DNA of 64,000 nt, from contig CM035173.1 of NCBI GenBank assembly GCA_020205615.1, positions 55,419,381 through 55,483,380 on the forward strand, given 5' to 3'. The position numbers and the translations under genes are program-made. Positions 23,194-35,813 of the stretch are shown here, piece after piece. Origin of the DNA: Panax quinquefolius. Taxonomy: Eukaryota > Streptophyta > Magnoliopsida > Apiales > Araliaceae. The notes under the pieces were generated by a model that searched no databases, was not told the DNA's origin, and saw only the letters and a program-made list of their open reading frames with translations. Each line of letters starts with the position of its first letter. The stretch's first letter is position 1.

Positions 23194-24310
23194 GTGAAAA
23201 AGAAGATATCCGAGGGAACCGAATCAAGATTCACGATGGATAAGGAAGGAATACTGAGGTCTGAGAGTAGAATTTGGGTACCACCAGTACCAGAGATTAA
23301 GGAAGAAATTTTGAGCGAAGCTCATAACTCACGATATTCGATTCACCCGGGTAGTACCAAGATGTACCAAGATCTTCAACAACATTTCTGGTGGCCAAAT
23401 TTGAAACGAGAGGTTGCAGAATGTGTTGCCAAGTGTTCCGATATGTCGAAAGTGAAAAGCAGAACATCAGAGGCCTAGTGGGTTACTACAACCTTTAGAG
23501 ATTCCAGAATGGAAATGGGAACATATTACTATGGATTTTGTGGTTGGCCTACCGACAACTCGTAAAAAAGGCGACGACAAAGATGGGTTATTGTTGACCG
23601 ATCGATTTAAATCCACACACTTCCTTCCGATCAAAATCAGATTCAACTTAGATCAGTTGGCAAGGTTATATGTGAAAGAGATTATTTCGAGGCACGGAGT
23701 CCCAGTGTCAATTGTCTCATATAGAGATCCGCGCTTTACGTCGAACTTCTGGAAACGTCTACAAGAATGCATGGGTAAACAGTTGCGAATGAGCACCGCA
23801 TATCACCCTCAGACAGATGGACAAAGTGAAAGAACAATTCAGACATTAGAAGACATGTTAAGAGCTTGTATAATGGACTTTAAAGGAAATTGGGATGATC
23901 ATCTATCGCTCGTAGAGTTCGGCTACAACAACAGTTACCACGCTAGTATTGGTATGCCACCCTATGAAGCGTTATATGGCAAAAAGTGCAGAACTCCGCT
24001 ATACTGGGATGAAGTTGGTGAGAGACAATTACTAGGCCCGGAATTGGTACAACAAATAGCAGAAATAGTCAAAGTGATCCGAACAAGATTGACAGCAGCT
24101 CAAGATAGACAAAAGAAATATGCCGATCCACACCGTAAGAATGTTGAGTTTGAACCGGGAAGTTATGTGTTCTTAAAGGTCTCTCCTTGGAAGGGAAAGA
24201 TCAGGTTCGGAAAGAAAGGAAAATTAAGCCCAAGATTCATTGGACCCTTTGAAGTTCTGCGAAGGGTCGGAGAAGTTGCTTATGAGGTAGCCTTACCTCC
24301 AAATTTCTAG
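23194..24310 (+). pseudogene. pol: Element B integrase
   Basis: The HHCC zinc module is recognisable ([25 protein letters not shown]), but its second half is damaged. A frame break precedes the catalytic core (23531-24310). In the core the first Asp stands in LTDRFKSTHF and the Glu in QSERTIQTLEDML. The block normally reading [10 protein letters not shown] is VSYRDPRFTS: the catalytic Asp is replaced by Tyr. The C-terminal GPF/Y-type module follows (RFIGPFEVLRRVGEVAYEV). This copy could not integrate by itself. Confidence 0.9.
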
Positions 24311-24575
24311 AGAATGTCCACAACGCTTTTCCATGTCTCTACCCTACGACCCTACAAACCCGATTACAAGCACGTGATTGAATATGAACCCTACATTTCG
24401 ACAAAGACTTATCTTACGTAAGAAATTCTATTCAAATTGTTAATCAAAAAGAGCAAGTTCTAAGAAATAAAGTAATACCTTCGTTAAGGTAATTTGGAGG
24501 AACCACAACGCTGAAAAAGCAACGTGGGAACTCGAAGAGAATATGATGAAAAATTATCCTCATTTATTTACTTAA
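24311..24575 (+). pseudogene. Element B chromodomain remnant
   Basis: Shifted frames give FHVSTLRPYKPDYKHVIEYE, then NQKEQVLRNKVIPS and NAEKATWELEENM, the same order as the better preserved copy in D (35814-36134). The chromodomain is the C-terminal extension that targets chromovirus integrases to modified chromatin. Its presence places B in the Tekay/Reina-type chromoviruses. Confidence 0.75.
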
Positions 24576-24673
24576 CTTATGTGTAAGTGATTCTGGGGAT
24601 AGAATCTTTGTAAGGCGGGAGAATGTAACGGGACGAATTGTTTGAGTTGTGATTCTAAGGACAAAATCCTTTT

Positions 24674-24686
24674 AAGGGGGGAAAGA
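24674..24686 (+). other. Polypurine tract of B
   Basis: AAGGGGGGAAAGA directly before the 3' LTR start TGTGACAACTGAG. It would prime plus-strand synthesis. Confidence 0.85.
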
Positions 24687-27119
24687 TGTGACAACTGAGA
24701 TTTTATAATTTATTTTTATTATTTATTGGATTGAATAAATATTTTTGATGGAGTAATTATTAGATTAAATAATTAATTGGTGAAGTTGTGGTAGATTAAT
24801 CTAATTATATGTGTTATATTTATTAAATTAATGTGGAGAATTTTATTATTTTGAAGTATGTAATTATGTGAGCTTATTGTATTAAAAAAAATATTTAATA
24901 AGCCTAATGTTATTTTAATTAATTTAATAATTAATTAGAGATTTAATAATTTTACATAATTAATAAATGAGAAATTTAATTATGTGACTATGTGAATTAA
25001 TGAGAAAATATTATATGTTATTTAAAATAAATTAAATAAGATAATTGAATTATTAAGCAATTGGGTGTGACATGATTTAAACTATAGTATAAAAGAATCA
25101 TTAAATTAAATGGTTTTGAAATCTATTATTGTCAGCCAAACAAGGCCCTAAGCGGAGTTAATAGCAGTTAACCCATGATGGGTAACTGACCTCCACCATG
25201 CGTACGCCTTCTTCTTTATTATTAATCAATCTTGTGTTGAGAAGACGTATTATTTTATGAGTTAACTGAGAGAGAATTTAGGGAGAATTTCAGAGAAATA
25301 GAGAGAAGCAGTGTGAATTATTGTGGTATTTTAGAAGAACGTGAATGTCAGAGAAATTGTTTTAAGGGTAATCTCTTCAACCAAGATGTTAATTACCTTA
25401 TTAAAGTTTTTATGAATATGGCTTTCAAAATTTTGTAAAGTCTCTGTAAATTGGAAAATTGTATTGATTATGTGTATATATATGTTAAGATGTTGTTTTA
25501 ATGTGTTTTCCTATGTATTAGATGGTTCCATATCATCAATTTCATATTATTATAACGTATGTTGTTGTTTCAGAAATTACAGAGTATAAAATATGGCCAT
25601 ATGGCCCTTATACGTAAAATTAATATGTCAAACATAAATTGTTTTGTAAAATTCACACTTATATATGATTATGCATGCTAAAACGAAGAAAACAAAACTT
25701 GAATAGATGGATTTGGTGTCATAACGAATCCGTGGTGTTAATTTGTATGTTTTGTGTTCAAAACCTTCAAGAACATCAAGAACAGTGAAAATTACATGTT
25801 TTAATTCTGTAATTATGTGTTTTCATTTGTTAAAATCATTCTATAAAGGTTGGGTAATGATTATATACGAATTCTAGTATGTGGGTATGTTTAATTTGAT
25901 GAAATTAATGACCATATAATGATAAATTCGCTTAACTCGACTTCGCGAAGAGATTCAAAACTGGAGTTTCACGCCACGGCCATGCTAACTCCAGAACTAA
26001 AGTCTCATAAAGCCAACTCTTCAACTCTTAAGTTTTAGCATAGCATTGTCGCAGCCGCCAAGAATAAAGCTTAATAATTAAAGTGAAATAAATACATATA
26101 CCACTTAGCGTAATGTCCGTAAATGCATTTTTTAAGTGTTCAAGTATAGAAATGTGATAGTAACCAAATATAAAGAACATAAAATTATGTTAGACGTACA
26201 ATGAGACGTTAAGATAAATTCTTAACATGTTAATAACACATTTATGTATGAATTGAATGATTAAATGCATAGTTAGCTTATTGTTCATGATGTGTTAATT
26301 GTGGCTATGAGTGTAGTAATTTGACTAAGTATAGTCATGAATTCGAGTTAGACAAAAAGAACGAACTTGTGATGATTAGTACGTTACAATTGACTGGTAT
26401 TATGAACGTAAATGATATGTAGGATTTAAATCAAGGAACGAGTTTAATTAACGTGTAATCTACGCACGAGGCAAGTTTTCTAACCTTACTCATTATCTTA
26501 ATATGAGCTTATAAGTTGTCTCTTTACTTCGAGCAAATACTCGTTATTATTGATCAAGTCCATTTATTACATTAAAGTGTATTAATCTTTCATAGTATGA
26601 TTTTGTTATACAATAATTATTCTATTGTATACCTTTTGAGATTGTTATTCAATTTTTAATTATCAGATACTGTTGAACTTTGTAGACTAGCGAACCCTTA
26701 ATGATTCGACTAGTCCATAGTTGATGAGCGTTCTAAATTTCAGAACCCTTGATGAATTATCCAAACCAAACTTCCTTTGGTGCGAACTCTAATGTCAAAC
26801 TGAGATGAACAACCCTGTATATGGGATTACTTATGCGTTAGCGTTAAGATATTGTGCATAGTATGGTACTAAGGGTTGATCCCCCTAAGTACGAGAAGAA
26901 GAGTCCATAGTCTTATGATTGTTAAAGGTTTCAAGTATAAACACTTGACAACCTAGGACATGGTTCAAGGTCTTATGACCCTCAAAAGTTCTCTTGTTTC
27001 TTGTTATTCATTCTTGATTCAAAAGCTGAGTTTTATGTTTCAGAAGCCTTCGATTTATTCGCATGTTATTATTTATTTGTTATATTGTTATACTTGTGGG
27101 CAATCGTGCTCACTCTTGC
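24687..27119 (+). mobile_element. Element B 3' LTR, missing its last ~347 bp
   Basis: Aligns with the 5' LTR from the start to CACTCTTGC (27111-27119; equivalent to 18444-18452), then switches to unrelated sequence. The missing end corresponds to 18453-18799. It is either an insertion point, with the remainder to the right of the window, or a deletion. A divergent island (25938-26110) sits where the 5' LTR has its own unrelated island. Confidence 0.85.
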
Positions 27120-28290
27120 ACTGGTTTGGACTGAATAAGAGCCTAGGGTGTAGATTTAGTTGAGTCAAAGTCTGACCGGAAATTTCTTGAGTGTTCATCG
27201 ATTTTTTGGGGTTTTCCAAAAACCTTGATCGTCTTCTAGAACGATATTTGCCCATTAATTCTAGTAAACCTATAAATTAATTAAGAGTTTGAGTGTAGAT
27301 ATGTAGTATGTATGTCAGGGTATCATTACATAACACTTAGACATCCTAACAATAATCATGAAGCAATTTAAAGGTCAGTCAAAGTACCCAACTCAACCTA
27401 TTCTTGAGATTTCTGGGTAACCCAAAAATCGGAACATCGTGGTCGGTCAACGACTTTTGACCACTTATATCTTGAAATATATGAATCTAATAAAGCATGT
27501 TTTCTCTTCCAGATTACTAACCTCATGTAATACTAAAACTAGCATACAATTAACAAACCTATATATTAATATACAAGGATCTATATGCTTTGACATTCGA
27601 GAGTCAGACCTATTTTTTCAGTTTTTCCATATTGCTTAAAACATCATTTTAATGCATTTAGATGTTATGAAAACATGATCTATCAACTTAGAATACTTAC
27701 TAACATGTTATTACACACATTTAAACAACTAAAATACAAATTTAACATAACAACAAATATCTAGGTTAAAATTAGGGTTTGCACCTTTCTTGAATGATTT
27801 TGTTTTTTGGCTTCTGATTATGATCTTGCAATCACAAGGGCTTGTTTAGGTATTAATTATGAGTGTATAGGCTTTAAGAATTCATGAGTTTGGCTTGAGG
27901 TTAATTTTCTATTTATAGACTTTAGCAACTTAGGTTTTTTGGTCATTTTCACCTATTTGCCTCTCTAAATATCTAATATTTGTTAACTTGTGTTGTTTAG
28001 GAGGTGATACCAGCTCATGTGCAGCTTTAAAACTTGTTATCATGACTAGTAACCTATTTGTGAGCTAGTTTACCAATTTTAGTAGCTTAATTATGCCCTA
28101 ATCCTCCTTGATCTTAATTAGGGTTTTGTTTTTTATTATTACGGTTACTTAATGATGTTTATTTACACCTATTTAAAGTTTAATAATCATGGTTAGGGTT
28201 TAGGATAACCTAACTAGGGTTTAATTTATAAAATTAGGATTAGGGTTTTAAAATTAGGATTAGGATTTGTAAATCTAAGGATAGAGTTTT
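27120..28290 (-). mobile_element. Probable LTR-derived segment, minus orientation, family unknown
   Basis: No coding capacity. On the minus strand there is a TATA-like TCTATAAATAG near 27912-27920, followed downstream by pyrimidine-rich sequence and a candidate donor-like stretch, an arrangement like the D LTR around 34820-34680. I infer an LTR, but both ends are missing and the family is unrecognised. The end near 28150-28290 has a few scattered TTAGGGTTT motifs. Confidence 0.35.
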
Positions 28291-29043
28291 GTGGTTTAGA
28301 TATTAGGATTCCTAACGTAGGTTTTAACACAAATCCTACTAAGAACGACAAAGGGTTTTGTCAGTGTAAGCATGCCAAAGCAGCTTGGCAAAACACATAT
28401 ACTGAATAGTTTGTTTTTGAAATAAAAATTTTAAGCACGTTAACTTTCGGACAAAAAATTATTTGACATAATTCTATAACAGAGTATATAATAACACAAT
28501 ACGTACGCATTCAGAATGGAGAGATTTTATTTAATAATTCTGAATTTACATAACTGAGTCTTATTAGGATTTTAGGGTTTAATATCCAAGGCATGTGTGT
28601 AGCACTGCAACGCCGGTTCTCAATACAAACTAGGGCGTTGCAGCGCCAGTTTGCAGTTTGGCCCAGAAATGCAATTTTCAATATACAATCCTGTAAATGC
28701 TAATGTTGTATGGTCTTATGATTATAGAATGTGATTAATCATGTTATATGGTGAAAGATTAGATTTGGTATTGTTGTAGTATCAATTATGAAAACTATAA
28801 TTATTAATGAATGAGTTATCTGATAATTGAGATTGGTGTTAATAAAAATTAGAAGTGTGGTTTGACCATGTGATTTAAAATAAGATCAAAGGTTGTAAGT
28901 GATATAGATATTTACTTATGCAACGTGATCATGTAGTAACTAATTATGTTACGATGACATTTGCGTAGGATATTTGGGAATAAATTTATAACTGTTTAGC
29001 TTACACGTAAGGCAAGTTTCTGAATCCTACTCTTATATTATGT
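28291..29043 (+). mobile_element. Chromovirus LTR fragment (GC-rich island plus GCAAGT box)
   Basis: Contains a short GC-rich island (about 28600-28670; AACGCCGG, GCGTTGCAGCGCC) and, at 29010-29035, ACGTAAGGCAAGTTTCTGA. Both occur in the same order in LTRs B and C. The fragment is cut by the C LTR at 29044. Confidence 0.45.
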
Positions 29044-31908
29044 TGTAACGATCGAGAAATTTTGTAATTTAAATATTTATTGAATTAAATAAATATTTTA
29101 GAATAATTTATTTATTGAGAAAAATAAATAATTTATGAAATTGTGGTATAATAATTTAGTTTCGTGTGTATGATAACTAAATTAAAGCAATGGTAATTTT
29201 ATTATTTGAAGATTTAATTAAATGAAATAATTAAATTAAATAAATTGTTTAATATTTAAGAAAATAAGTAAATTAAATAAAGTGATGTTTAAGTCTAATT
29301 TAATAATTAAATTAGATATATAATTATTTATTTATCATAAGTATACTTATAATAAAAATTATAATTATTATAATTATAATTGTAAGCTAATTAAATTGCT
29401 TACATGTGTGACAAATAAAAACTATATAATAAAAATATTATAAAAATAAATTGGAAGGGGGAATTTTTGGTAGCCAAACAAGGCCTTGTGGCCTTTGGCT
29501 TATTTGAACTGACGCAAACCTGTTGGGTTTGTACCTGACGAACGTGGGAGAGAGAGACCAAGGCCAGTTATAATACGCGTATTTCTTTCCTATGGCTAAC
29601 TAAGAAAAACACAGAGGAAATTGAGAGTGAGAGCTAGAGAAAATTCTCTGAGATTGTTAAGAGGAAGTGAAGGGCTTGATAAATATTTTGCTAAATCAAG
29701 GTATAATTTACCCTAACTCTAATTTTTTGTTTTGTGATTTTCATTAACTAGAAGTGGGGTTTTGTTAAGTTGATTATAAGATATGGGTTATGGGTGTGCA
29801 TAATTATATTGTAGAGTCTGTTATTGTTGTATATATATACAGTGGTTAGTAATCAAATACGTGAGAATTGGGTTTACAAGAAAAAAAGTAAATAACAGTG
29901 TGTATATGGGTGATTTAAGTACAAAATTCGATGTTCAATACTTGCTATAATCTGCAAATTTATGTTAGATTGTGTTAGTACATCAAGAAACAAAAACAAC
30001 GTAATTTGAATCGTGTCAATTGGTTAAGAAACAAAGTTGTGGCGATCAAATTCGCTAAAAGTGTTAAAAGTAAAGAAATTGGGAAAATTGTGGTTTTGAT
30101 CCTTCAAAATTGATTATATATACTGTTTGTGTTGTTAGAATGATGAATTTCATGTTTATAGATGTTATTACAAAGTTTAAGTTGTTATGTTTTGTGAGTT
30201 TCTTTGGAATTGGTTTAATTGGAGTGTTGGTGCAAAACAAAGCTGCAAACTGCAATTTCTTTTACGTGTCTGGTAGAATCTATGCCAGATATAGCTTCTG
30301 AAGTCGAGAGCATTAGCTTGGTTTGTGCGGTACCAAGGCTTAAGGGCGGCGCAGCACTTGCTGCGTCTCTGAAACCTAAGCGGTGAGTTACGATTATTTG
30401 TGGGTTATCAAACAAGGACCTAATCTAGTTGGCATGCATGATAAACATGTTGAATCATAACATAAGACATTATAACATATTGTAATATAGTGTAATACTA
30501 AAATATGGAGATTTTAAATTATCACTTGAACAAGTTATGTACCGAACAAAAGTTAACGTTTACAAGAGTTAGAGATGAATGATAAAGTTTATGTTAGACT
30601 ATAGTAAGACTTCAGATTCATAAGGGTGGTTAACCAACATGATTAGACATTAAGGTAAGGTTATGACTTAAATGGTGGGATAAACCCATAAAGCTAATAT
30701 TAATACAACTAATTATTATTGCAATTTCAATGGTATGTGTAGGGTAATTGGCGAACATTATTATACGTGTGTAGCTTACATACGAGGCAAGTTCCCTAAC
30801 TTCATTCTCTTTATAATGAATGCAAGTTTCATAGCTACGTTATCTCTTATGTCAAGCAAACTTTCTATTCCTAAATTATCATTGTACAAGTTCCTAAATT
30901 CTATATTAAAGTTGAGCAATCCTAATCTATCTTGTGTATGATTGTACAAGCTCTTGTAACCTAATTTGTTACATCGAGCGAGTTTCACTTTCCTTATTCT
31001 TGTTATTTCTATTCAAAGCATATACTATTTTAATACATTGAATCAAATGAGATTGTTCTAGCTCTTTTGAATGTAGTACTTTGCATTATTCACTTCTATA
31101 TTATCATGTTAAACCATCGAGTAGCAAGCAAACTCTTGTTGATTGAACTAATCTATAATTGAATAATGTTCTAAAATTGTAGAACCACTGATAAGCTAGT
31201 TCAAAACTAAACTTTCTTTAGTGCGGAAATTCTAAATTCAAATTGGGACGAACAACCCTAACATAGGGGATTATATACATGTAACGTTTAGATGTTTGTG
31301 CACAATACATGGTACAAATGGCTGATCCCCCTAAGTACGTAACGAAGGCTCTGTATAGTCTAAATGACTATTAAGGTTGGAGTAATAATACCTAAATACC
31401 GGGGACATAGTTCGTGGTCTTAAGACCCTCAGATATTAAATTTGAACTTGTTTTCTATTTTTAATTCATAAAACAAGTTCACCATTATTCAGTATTCATT
31501 GTTCATTCTCATGTTGTCATTATTATTACTCTCTATATTAGTGAGCAATTGTTTGATCACTCTTACATTTAAACACTGCAGCTAAAGTTGAGAAAGTCGA
31601 TGAGCCATCTTCCATCAAAGGAAAGGGCAAGATGTCCAAGTGTTGAAGATTTATGAGAATTTATTTGAATGATTTATATTATTAGACTTAATATAATTGT
31701 GTGATGTATTCCGCTGACTTATGTAATAGTTTAAGGTTAGATTACCTGGGATTGTTTTAAATGGATGTAACCCTTTAATGAAAAAGATTATTATTTAGGT
31801 TATTTAAGTTATGTCTTTATCTTTTGATATGGGTAGTAGATGTAATGGTTTTGGATAGTGATCACCAAATCCTCTGGGAATGGAATACCCGAATTTGGGG
31901 GTGTCACG
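29044..31908 (+). mobile_element. Element C 5' LTR (chromovirus, Tekay-like)
   Basis: Begins TGTAACGATCGAG and ends GGGGGTGTCACG, three bases before a primer site, 2,865 bp. It shares layout with the B LTR: TATA-like TATATAAT near 29423, donor-like TCAAG|GTATAAT (GT 29701-29702), GC-rich island (30260-30390) and CGAGGCAAGTTCCCTAAC near 30783. Only the left part of the element is present, because D interrupts it at 32427. Confidence 0.82.
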
Positions 31909-31910
31909 GG

Positions 31911-31924
31911 TTGGTATTAGAGCC
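31911..31924 (+). other. Primer-binding site of C
   Basis: TTGGTATTAGAGCC resembles the initiator tRNA-Met type with one mismatch. Confidence 0.75.
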
Positions 31925-32142
31925 TTAGGTTATGAACCTTAGGTTGGAAAACCTTAGGAAGTAACCTTTAAGAAGACAAAAAAGATAGTGGTCAAACTCT
32001 TATCGGGTTATAAGGAATGGATTAAGGCATCCATTAAAGCTAAACAATAAAAGACATTATGTGCTATATGTTAATAACTTATGTGCTCGCGAGTATCGAT
32101 GGATGTCATATAATAAATAAACCCTAAACATATTTTGTTGTC

Positions 32143-32144
32143 AG
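32143..32144 (+). promoter_or_regulatory. Candidate 3' splice site before the first ORF of C
   Basis: ATATTTTGTTGTCAG|G ends one base before ATG 32146, the same arrangement as in B. Confidence 0.5.
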
Positions 32145-32145
32145 G

Positions 32146-32426
32146 ATGTCTAACGATGGAGGATCCAGTCTAGCTAGGGAAGTGATACCTCAGATACCTA
32201 GAGATGAGGAACCCCAGGATATCCACGTTGTGCGGGAATAGTTGATTCAGGAGGTTGAGCCTGTGACTGATCCTGAGGAGGATAGTTCTGAGGAGATCGA
32301 GGAGGATGATGATGAAGAGGATCCTGTGGAGTTTCCACCAAACTCCATATCTGCTAAGATGTATGATACACTGTACGGTCATAACATAGAATTACAGGAT
32401 AAGGTTGAGGAGCTGAAGGAGTTGGT
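32146..32426 (+). pseudogene. Extra acidic ORF upstream of gag (element C), cut by D
   Basis: Starts MSNDGGSSLAREV and shares with the B ORF the blocks DEEPQDIHVVRE, DPEEDSSEE, FPPNSISAKMYDTLYGHN and IELQDKVEELKE. One stop follows HVVRE (near 32239). The frame is interrupted at 32427 by the LTR of D, exactly at the start of the coiled-coil segment. The remainder should lie outside the window. Confidence 0.75.
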
Positions 32427-35400
32427 TGTGACGCCCCCAAATCCGGGTATCTTCCAACCTGACATATGGTGCTACACGGTGCTACAGTTCACACATACAT
32501 TCAATTGAAATGCTTAAAAAGAATGAATATGTCTTATATATATTCCAAACAATATTCCCTTTCCAGGTTCTTTATAACCAATACATAAGTTCTTTGTCAT
32601 AATATCAAATACATTACAACATTAAACATATACTATTACATAGACAGTTCAACGGTCTACCTTAGCCTTTCCTTTATCTTTATCAGATCTTTCAGTCCGT
32701 TCGGTCTTAGCTGCATTCATATGGTTCAAGCAAGAGTGAGCATAACTAGCTCAGCAAGTACAACAATTCCATTTAAACAATATGCTTAAATCATACAAAT
32801 CATATATCTTCAATAACTGAACAATAGTTATGAACCACTATCGATAATTCAAAATAGCACTTTTCTTTTCTTTAAAACGTTTTACAATGATAACATTTAG
32901 TAAAACATCAATTCGGGTCCAAGACCTTGAGCATTTCATACTTTCTTTGAAAAGGACAACCCGACACTAAGTCCGTAAGTCCGACATTACTTACGGGCAT
33001 GTCTAGGTGATCAGCCTATAGTACTCTATGTTGTACAACACTACTTTCTTTAAACGTATGTACGTTTAAGTTATATCAACCTCACGTGCCTGTCGTTTGA
33101 TGACAAAACATTTGTTTAGCATACTCAGTCTTCATTTGAAAACCATACCAACATAATTTGGCAAAACATTGACAATACTTTGATAGATTATAAGAAATCC
33201 AAGACATCTTAAGTCTAGACGAAAGAATTGGCTTCGACTTCATCATACATCAATTCATGCGTAAGAAACATGAATTACAAAGCTTGTCTAGATTGAACAT
33301 AGTCAAGGGTTAGAACACTTGCCTTCAGCGTCTGCTACTATTATTACACTTTCTCTTTAAGTCTTTAAGGTTTCTACAATATATGACCACATAACATAAC
33401 ACATTAGATCATATATAATCAAGTATGGTTACTACTATATCTTACCCTTTTTCTCAATCTAATCATGTTTTAGATTGTTATTATTGGTTCCAGCTTATCA
33501 CATTACATTGTTCTGACATTCAATTAATCTTTCATCGACCTTCAGTTGTAATACTTAAGGTCTTTAACATCATTTAAGGATGTTAGTTTTAGGTTTAATA
33601 TCATTAACCAATTGCCTTTCCTTTTATATTCATAAGCTTCCATTATTATGCAAACCCTAGTGATGGCGCTACGGCGCCAGCTTCCCTTCCTTAAGCCGCG
33701 TTGCGGCGCGAGTTAATAGTGGCCAGAGTCCAGCCTTGGCACTGCGGCTCCACTCATAGTTCATTTGGTGCGCGCACACATGCGGTGAAACTCCAATAGG
33801 TCGAGCACTTCGCTTGGCTGGCCACAATGCCACCAATAAGCCTTGTCAATTTGGCGCCACTCATGCACCAGAGATTTTTTGATGATTTTGAACTTTGTGA
33901 ATTTCTCGGACTCCAAATTTGATCATTTTAAATCCGAATTGGCTCGTTCAAAATCCATTAGCTCACAAATCACATACTCTACACGTTCATGCAAGAATTT
34001 TCCATTTTCGACTTCGTTAACTCAAAATTCACCTATTAGTTCATTTTTAACAAAAACGATAAATGTTCGTGAACGTTCAACGCTCGTTTCTTCGTTCTAA
34101 GTTAGAATTCGGTCATTTTCAAGTCCGCAACTCTATAATGAGAAATAAGACTTATTCCCATCGAAAACCAACGTTTCTGAGCTCAATGTCAAAATTTGAC
34201 TTCCATTCCGAGAATTTCGTGATTTCGACGATTATCATCCGAACTCGTGAATTTCGCCATAACTTCGTTACTTATGATTTGTTCATCGTTTCAAATAGAT
34301 TATTTCCATCATACTAACATCTTAACATACATATTTTATTAACTTATATACATGATAAGTTCTTAATTATTCTTTATGAGTTTATAACTTTTATACTTAT
34401 GATTTTACTTCACATGATTTATCATGGTTTTAGTCTTCTAACCACCATCCTTACTTCTTCTTATCATACAAACTTCATTAATATAAACATATGACAAGTT
34501 CTTACAAGTTCTTCCTTAGTTCATAACTTATATATGAACAGATTGCTTAATCATGGCTTATTAAGACTTAAGTCCTTTGATTATCCATTCTCTTTACTTC
34601 TTAGCATACATACTTCATTAATCAACACTTCTCTATCAAACTAGAACTGAAGAGTTGGAAGATTAATGATATAGGAGTCTTACCCTTGATGATCAAGCTT
34701 TGTTCTTCTACTTTTCTACTAATTAAAGTCTAGCTTTTTCTTATTTTTTCTCTCTAACAAATAAGCACTTAATATGTCGGATGAAATTAACAAGTGAAAA
34801 ATGATCCAACACCCCTTCTATTTATAGGATTTCTACGGTTAGGGTATAATGGTCAATAAACCATCCCACCTCCTTAATCAAACCTCCTTACTATTCATTA
34901 CTTAACTATTAAGTTTTCTTGCTCATCACTTTCTTTGTTTGGCCATCACAACTTTTGCTTGGCCACCAAGATCACCCATGTGATCATGGGCCCACATGGG
35001 TTGCTCCATGGATCTTCTTTACCCATTAGATTCTTAATTTGGGCTTTAAATTCAATTAGCTTAACTAACGCTTTTGGGCTTGCATTAATCCACATTGGAC
35101 TTATCATTAACAAACACTTGGGCTTTAACATTAGTTTGCATTGGGCTTAATCATAATCCCAATTAATATTTACACTTCCTACACAATCCTACAAGTTTAA
35201 TTACATATGGCTTAAAGCCTTAGAACGTATTATCTACATATTAATCTCGTATTCTAACTCATATACTTATTCAACATATACGACATACCATCATTCATAC
35301 ATACTCGTATAATACTTCGTATAATACTTGTATTCATTATCTCGTACAATGCCTACGTATTATACGATCATTGATTTAACTAGTTAACGCTTTACTTTCC

Positions 35401-35767
35401 CTAACATTCTCGAATTAACTCTGCATGCGAAAAACTACATTTTCCATACTGGAATTATTATTACATAATCCATCTCACCTCGATATTCTATCGTTACGTA
35501 TTTCTCAGAAGTTCAAAAATAATTCCCGAGCAGAAATTAGTGAATAGTGTTTTTCAAAAAAATTCTCGAAAAACTTTTATTTTCGTCTTGGAATTCAAAC
35601 ACTTTAATTCCTTCACGTAGTCAAAATACTACGACATTAAGACGTCTCTAGGTTATAGAATAGCATTCATCTTACTAACACATAATAATAACAAATAATA
35701 AAATTTTATCCATTATTTAATTAAATAAAATTATTTTACAATAAATCCGAATTTCTCAGTCGTCACA
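32427..35767 (-). mobile_element. Element D 3' LTR (chromovirus, Tekay-like)
   Basis: On the minus strand the LTR starts TGTGACGACTGAG (35767) right after a polypurine tract and ends GGGGGCGTCACA (32427), 3,341 bp. TATA box: CTATAAATAG at about 34825-34817. A donor-like AAGG|GTAAG lies about 137 bases downstream (GT at 34683-34682). A GC-rich island with GGCGCTACGGCGCC-type palindromes lies at 33655-33880. The left end falls inside the first ORF of C. Confidence 0.88.
34682..34690 (-). promoter_or_regulatory. Candidate 5' splice site in D leader (LTR copy)
   Basis: The minus strand reads ATCAAGG|GTAAGACTCC, an excellent match to a plant donor. It would pair with the acceptor at 41268-41267 if used from the 5' LTR copy, which is mostly missing here. 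Confidence 0.45.
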
Positions 35768-35780
35768 TTCTTCCCCCCTT
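35768..35780 (-). other. Polypurine tract of D
   Basis: The minus strand reads AAGGGGGGAAGAA just before TGTGACGACTGAG. Confidence 0.85.
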
Positions 35781-35813
35781 ATAAAGATTCTCTCCCCAGA
35801 ATCTAGTCTTACA

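Noticed and set aside
28140..28290. Several TTAGGGTTT motifs suggesting interstitial telomere repeats
   Set aside because: The motifs are irregularly spaced and mixed with ATTAGGATTAGG variants; there is no tandem 7-bp array, so chance in AT-rich DNA is enough.
33843..34317. Two adjacent plus-strand frames of 84-85 codons
   Set aside because: They are antisense to the D LTR, within its leader part, and show no domain or homologous frame in other LTRs.
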